IMG/VR virus record: IMGVR_UViG_3300021962_000167
Span: 1-49,520 of that record
DNA: 49,520 nt
Source: a virus
Direction: 5' to 3' (one strand)
The position numbers and the translations under genes are program-made. Shown piece after piece: positions 47,025 to 49,520 of the stretch. Position 1 is the first letter of the stretch; every line of letters starts with the position of its first letter. The notes under the pieces were generated by a model. That model saw only the letters and a list, made by a program, of their open reading frames with translations, had not been told where the DNA came from and did not search any database.

Positions 47025-49502
47025 TTATAGATTTCCTTCAGATACCCAAGTTCCGGGTTCGCCAGCGATTGTGCAAATCCATCCTTTTGGTTGCCCAACC
47101 GCTACATTAATATTAAATATTCTATCCCCAACATTCCATACTCCTCCTGTTGGAATTGTTGTTGCAAATCCTATTCGCCTATTTCCAATTGTAATACTGC
47201 GTCTCGATGAAGTCGGAAGAACTGGATTTATTACAGTTGAAGCAAAACAATTATTTCCAATAATAAAATCATTTTCTCCAGAAGCTCCGCTGCCATTAAG
47301 GTATATTGAACTTGCTGTTGGATATGTTATTGTATCTGTTTGATGTTTCCAAAAAGTATTGCCCTCTAAAATAATACCCTTTCCTCCATTCAATACATAT
47401 ACATTGTAAATTGAGTTTGTATCAAGGTCTTGATTAAATGTGTTTGACTTAACAATAGCTGAACTACAGTTTCTTAAATTTATATCAGCAGCAGAAGACC
47501 CAATCCCTTGATTTCCTTGTCCGAAATAGCAACAAGTTATATCAGCATTGTCTGTATATGTTAGATATACATGGTCAAGTCTGCTATATTTAAACACGCA
47601 GTCTCTCGCAGTAATTCTATTTACCGGAGATGTTGAAACGCCTTCACTAAAAATACTTCTGTCAAACCCACTAAATGTTGTTCCAATCAATTCAATGTCT
47701 AAAGTCCCATTCTGTATATTTATAGTTCCTCCACTTGCTATTGATGCAATTGCTGGTTTAATTGATATGGTTACATTTGTAGTTCCAGAGGCCGCGCTTC
47801 CATCAAAATAAAATATATTTCCACCATTAGTGAATGTCATTCCAGAAAATATATTACATGGAATAGAGACCAATGTAATAGTTGTGTCATTTATATTTAG
47901 AGTCGCCCCAATTGTTGTAGAAAATGATGCGCTATCTAAATCAAGTCCATAGTCTCCTGAAACAGAACTAATGCTTTGACTATTTTGAATAAGACTATTG
48001 TTTACTTGGCAACCAGAAGAAGAAAACGATCTAATTCCCCTTGAATATTTAAATACTCCATTTATTGAGCAATTTGTAGCTGCATTTAAATAAACGGCAC
48101 TCGCTGAATTTACAATTCCTTCTCTTCCTTCTTTTACATATACATTTGCTCCATCTATAGAAACTCCATTTGCAAATTCAAGAGTTATTGGTTCAAGTGA
48201 ATTTGTGCTATTATCTCCAGCTTCAACTGTAATGTTTCTTGCAGTAATTGCACCCCTAGACATAAACCAACAATTCCCAATAGAGGATTGAAAGTCTGAT
48301 CTTCCTACAATCCAAAATCCATTTGCTGAATTATTTATACAAGCAATATTTTCAAATGAAAGATTTGTCATCACTCTTCCAATTGATTCTCCAACAGAAA
48401 AAACACCTCCAATATCTCCAGCAGCAGCAACACATCCTCGTTGCGTATCAATTGCCGTAATGTTAGTGACAGAAATATCATGCGTGGCTGCTTGATATAG
48501 ACCAGCATCTGCTTGCGCCCAAGTATTTGATTTGAATGTAATATTTCTAATTGCTCCATTTCTTGGATGATATGAGTCAAATGGAGCAGAACCAAGCCTC
48601 CTCCAATGTATTAACATTCCATATAAGAATAATCCACTTATATTAACATTTTCTATAGTGAAATTTTTAATATTTCCAAGAAATGTAATTACATTTGAAT
48701 TGCTGCCAGATGCAATAATATTTACATTTGAAATTTTAACATTAGAAAAAAGATTAGGAACTAAATCGCCTCCAGCACTTGGCCATACAGCAATCGCATT
48801 TCCATAAGCCCCGCTACTGCTTATAATTCCAGACCTAACCCTATTAATGGTAAATCCGCTTATTGTTGCATTACTTTGTAATGCCAATCCATTAGTGTTT
48901 CCTATTACATTTAAATTTAGTGTCGATAATCCCAATACACCAATAAGTTCTCCATAAACCAAAACTTGTTGAGTAATTAAAAATGTTCCAAATGCAAAAA
49001 CTGTTTTTCCAGTAGCGCAAGCTGCTTGGAATGCTTCTGTGCTATCTGTTGTCCCAGTAGGGTCAGCTCCAAAGTCCTTCACGTTCACAACATCTGCAAA
49101 GCGATCTTGCAGGTTGCGAGAGTATGTTGTTCCTGTAGCGAGGAAGTCAGTAGCCTCATCAAATCCCGTGACGTTCGATGCTGTAATCCAGTTAGTGCCA
49201 TCCCACACATACATCTTTTGGATGACAGTGTTGAAGTATAGCGCACCTTCTTGGAGGGGATTGCCTTGGTTGTCCAGTGCTGGGGGAACATCTTTAGCTC
49301 CAAGGTAGAGGCTTTCAAATCCCTCAACTTGTGCCGCTGCCGCCTCTGCCGCAGCTTGTGCCGCCTCTGCTGCTTCTTCGGATTCTTTCGCAGATACAGC
49401 TTGGCTTTGTGTGTATTGGGCGTACTGAGCAGCTTTAGTGAAAAGCTGATTAAATGACGAGCCGCAGGGGTCGTGGTTACAAGATGAGTTACAGCAGGAC
49501 AT
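47025..49502 (-). CDS. Tail spike C, right-handed beta-helix (825 aa)
   Basis: The N-terminus has Cys-rich MSCCNSSCNHDPCGSSFNQL, then an Ala-rich coiled coil (EEAAEAAQAAAEAAAAQVEG) and YLGAKDVPPALDNQGNPLQE with YVWDGTNWI, a common phage tail-fibre anchor. The hinge RNLQDRFADVVNVKDFGADP follows near residue 130 and leads into a pectate-lyase-like beta-helix. The body is AT-rich with Asn/Ser/Ile-rich rungs, unlike the GC-rich N-terminus. Its N-terminus differs from spikes A and B, so it may attach at another site or to another spike. Confidence 0.85.
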   Translation of the reverse strand: MSCCNSSCNHDPCGSSFNQLFTKAAQYAQYTQSQAVSAKESEEAAEAAQAAAEAAAAQVEGFESLYLGAKDVPPALDNQGNPLQEGALYFNTVIQKMYVWDGTNWITASNVTGFDEATDFLATGTTYSRNLQDRFADVVNVKDFGADPTGTTDSTEAFQAACATGKTVFAFGTFLITQQVLVYGELIGVLGLSTLNLNVIGNTNGLALQSNATISGFTINRVRSGIISSSGAYGNAIAVWPSAGGDLVPNLFSNVKISNVNIIASGSNSNVITFLGNIKNFTIENVNISGLFLYGMLIHWRRLGSAPFDSYHPRNGAIRNITFKSNTWAQADAGLYQAATHDISVTNITAIDTQRGCVAAAGDIGGVFSVGESIGRVMTNLSFENIACINNSANGFWIVGRSDFQSSIGNCWFMSRGAITARNITVEAGDNSTNSLEPITLEFANGVSIDGANVYVKEGREGIVNSASAVYLNAATNCSINGVFKYSRGIRSFSSSGCQVNNSLIQNSQSISSVSGDYGLDLDSASFSTTIGATLNINDTTITLVSIPCNIFSGMTFTNGGNIFYFDGSAASGTTNVTISIKPAIASIASGGTINIQNGTLDIELIGTTFSGFDRSIFSEGVSTSPVNRITARDCVFKYSRLDHVYLTYTDNADITCCYFGQGNQGIGSSAADINLRNCSSAIVKSNTFNQDLDTNSIYNVYVLNGGKGIILEGNTFWKHQTDTITYPTASSIYLNGSGASGENDFIIGNNCFASTVINPVLPTSSRRSITIGNRRIGFATTIPTGGVWNVGDRIFNINVAVGQPKGWICTIAGEPGTWVSEGNL

Positions 49503-49520
49503 GGTGGTTAAATTATGTTT

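Overview
The window holds an almost complete temperate tailed phage genome, most likely a podovirus-like phage with T7-type neck, nozzle and internal-virion genes and its own integrase and CI/Cro-type switch. The host cannot be named from the sequence. A lipobox outer-spanin candidate, a T7-like tail and a CHAP endolysin suggest a Gram-negative host. No rRNA, tRNA or CRISPR array was found. No single-subunit RNA polymerase and no DNA polymerase gene was seen, so the phage probably relies on the host for both.

Layout, if the ends are joined as a circle. (1) The late operon runs leftward from the small terminase (5842) through two tail spikes (5124-444), a small peptide and a 100-aa membrane protein (304-2). 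It continues across the window ends into a third spike (49502-47025), a second copy of the membrane protein, a short fibre, spanin/holin/endolysin genes, a SprT-like protease, large terminase, portal, four fibre or decoration genes, scaffold, major capsid protein, head-tail adaptor, nozzle and internal virion proteins, ending with an HNH endonuclease at 24041. (2) A rightward block at 6019-8868 carries a MoxR/CobS-like AAA ATPase and a vWA-like partner and closes with a strong terminator. (3) A small leftward pair (RusA resolvase and a NUMOD-like protein) occupies 10093-9192. (4) A rightward chain of small genes runs 10535-12798. (5) A leftward early operon, 22125-12914, encodes Cro-like repressor, Sak4-like recombinase, ssDNA-binding protein, SF2 helicase, PD-(D/E)XK nuclease, C5 DNA methyltransferase with a complete overlapping second frame, and a primase-helicase. 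(6) The rightward lysogeny operon (CI-like, excisionase-like, integrase) lies at 22298-23867.

The genes fit a simple life cycle. Divergent promoters at 22169-22258, each with a related 12-bp site in its spacer, choose between early leftward and lysogenic rightward transcription. The recombination and replication genes supply origin opening, ssDNA handling and annealing, with RusA for junctions. The late block packages and builds a short-tailed particle with several exchangeable receptor-binding spikes, one of them a sialidase-like propeller with a self-cleaving S74 chaperone.

The most interesting signals are: the roughly 1.15-kb dual-frame methyltransferase locus whose two start codons share a base; a 3.4-kb stretch saturated with one non-palindromic word (GCCGGA/TCCGGC); CAA-repeat leaders that replace Shine-Dalgarno sites; duplicated membrane-protein genes flanking an AT-rich spike cassette; and several large perfect palindromes. 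The first 127 bases are identical to 46630-46756, so position 1 may be an assembly-graph break rather than a natural end.
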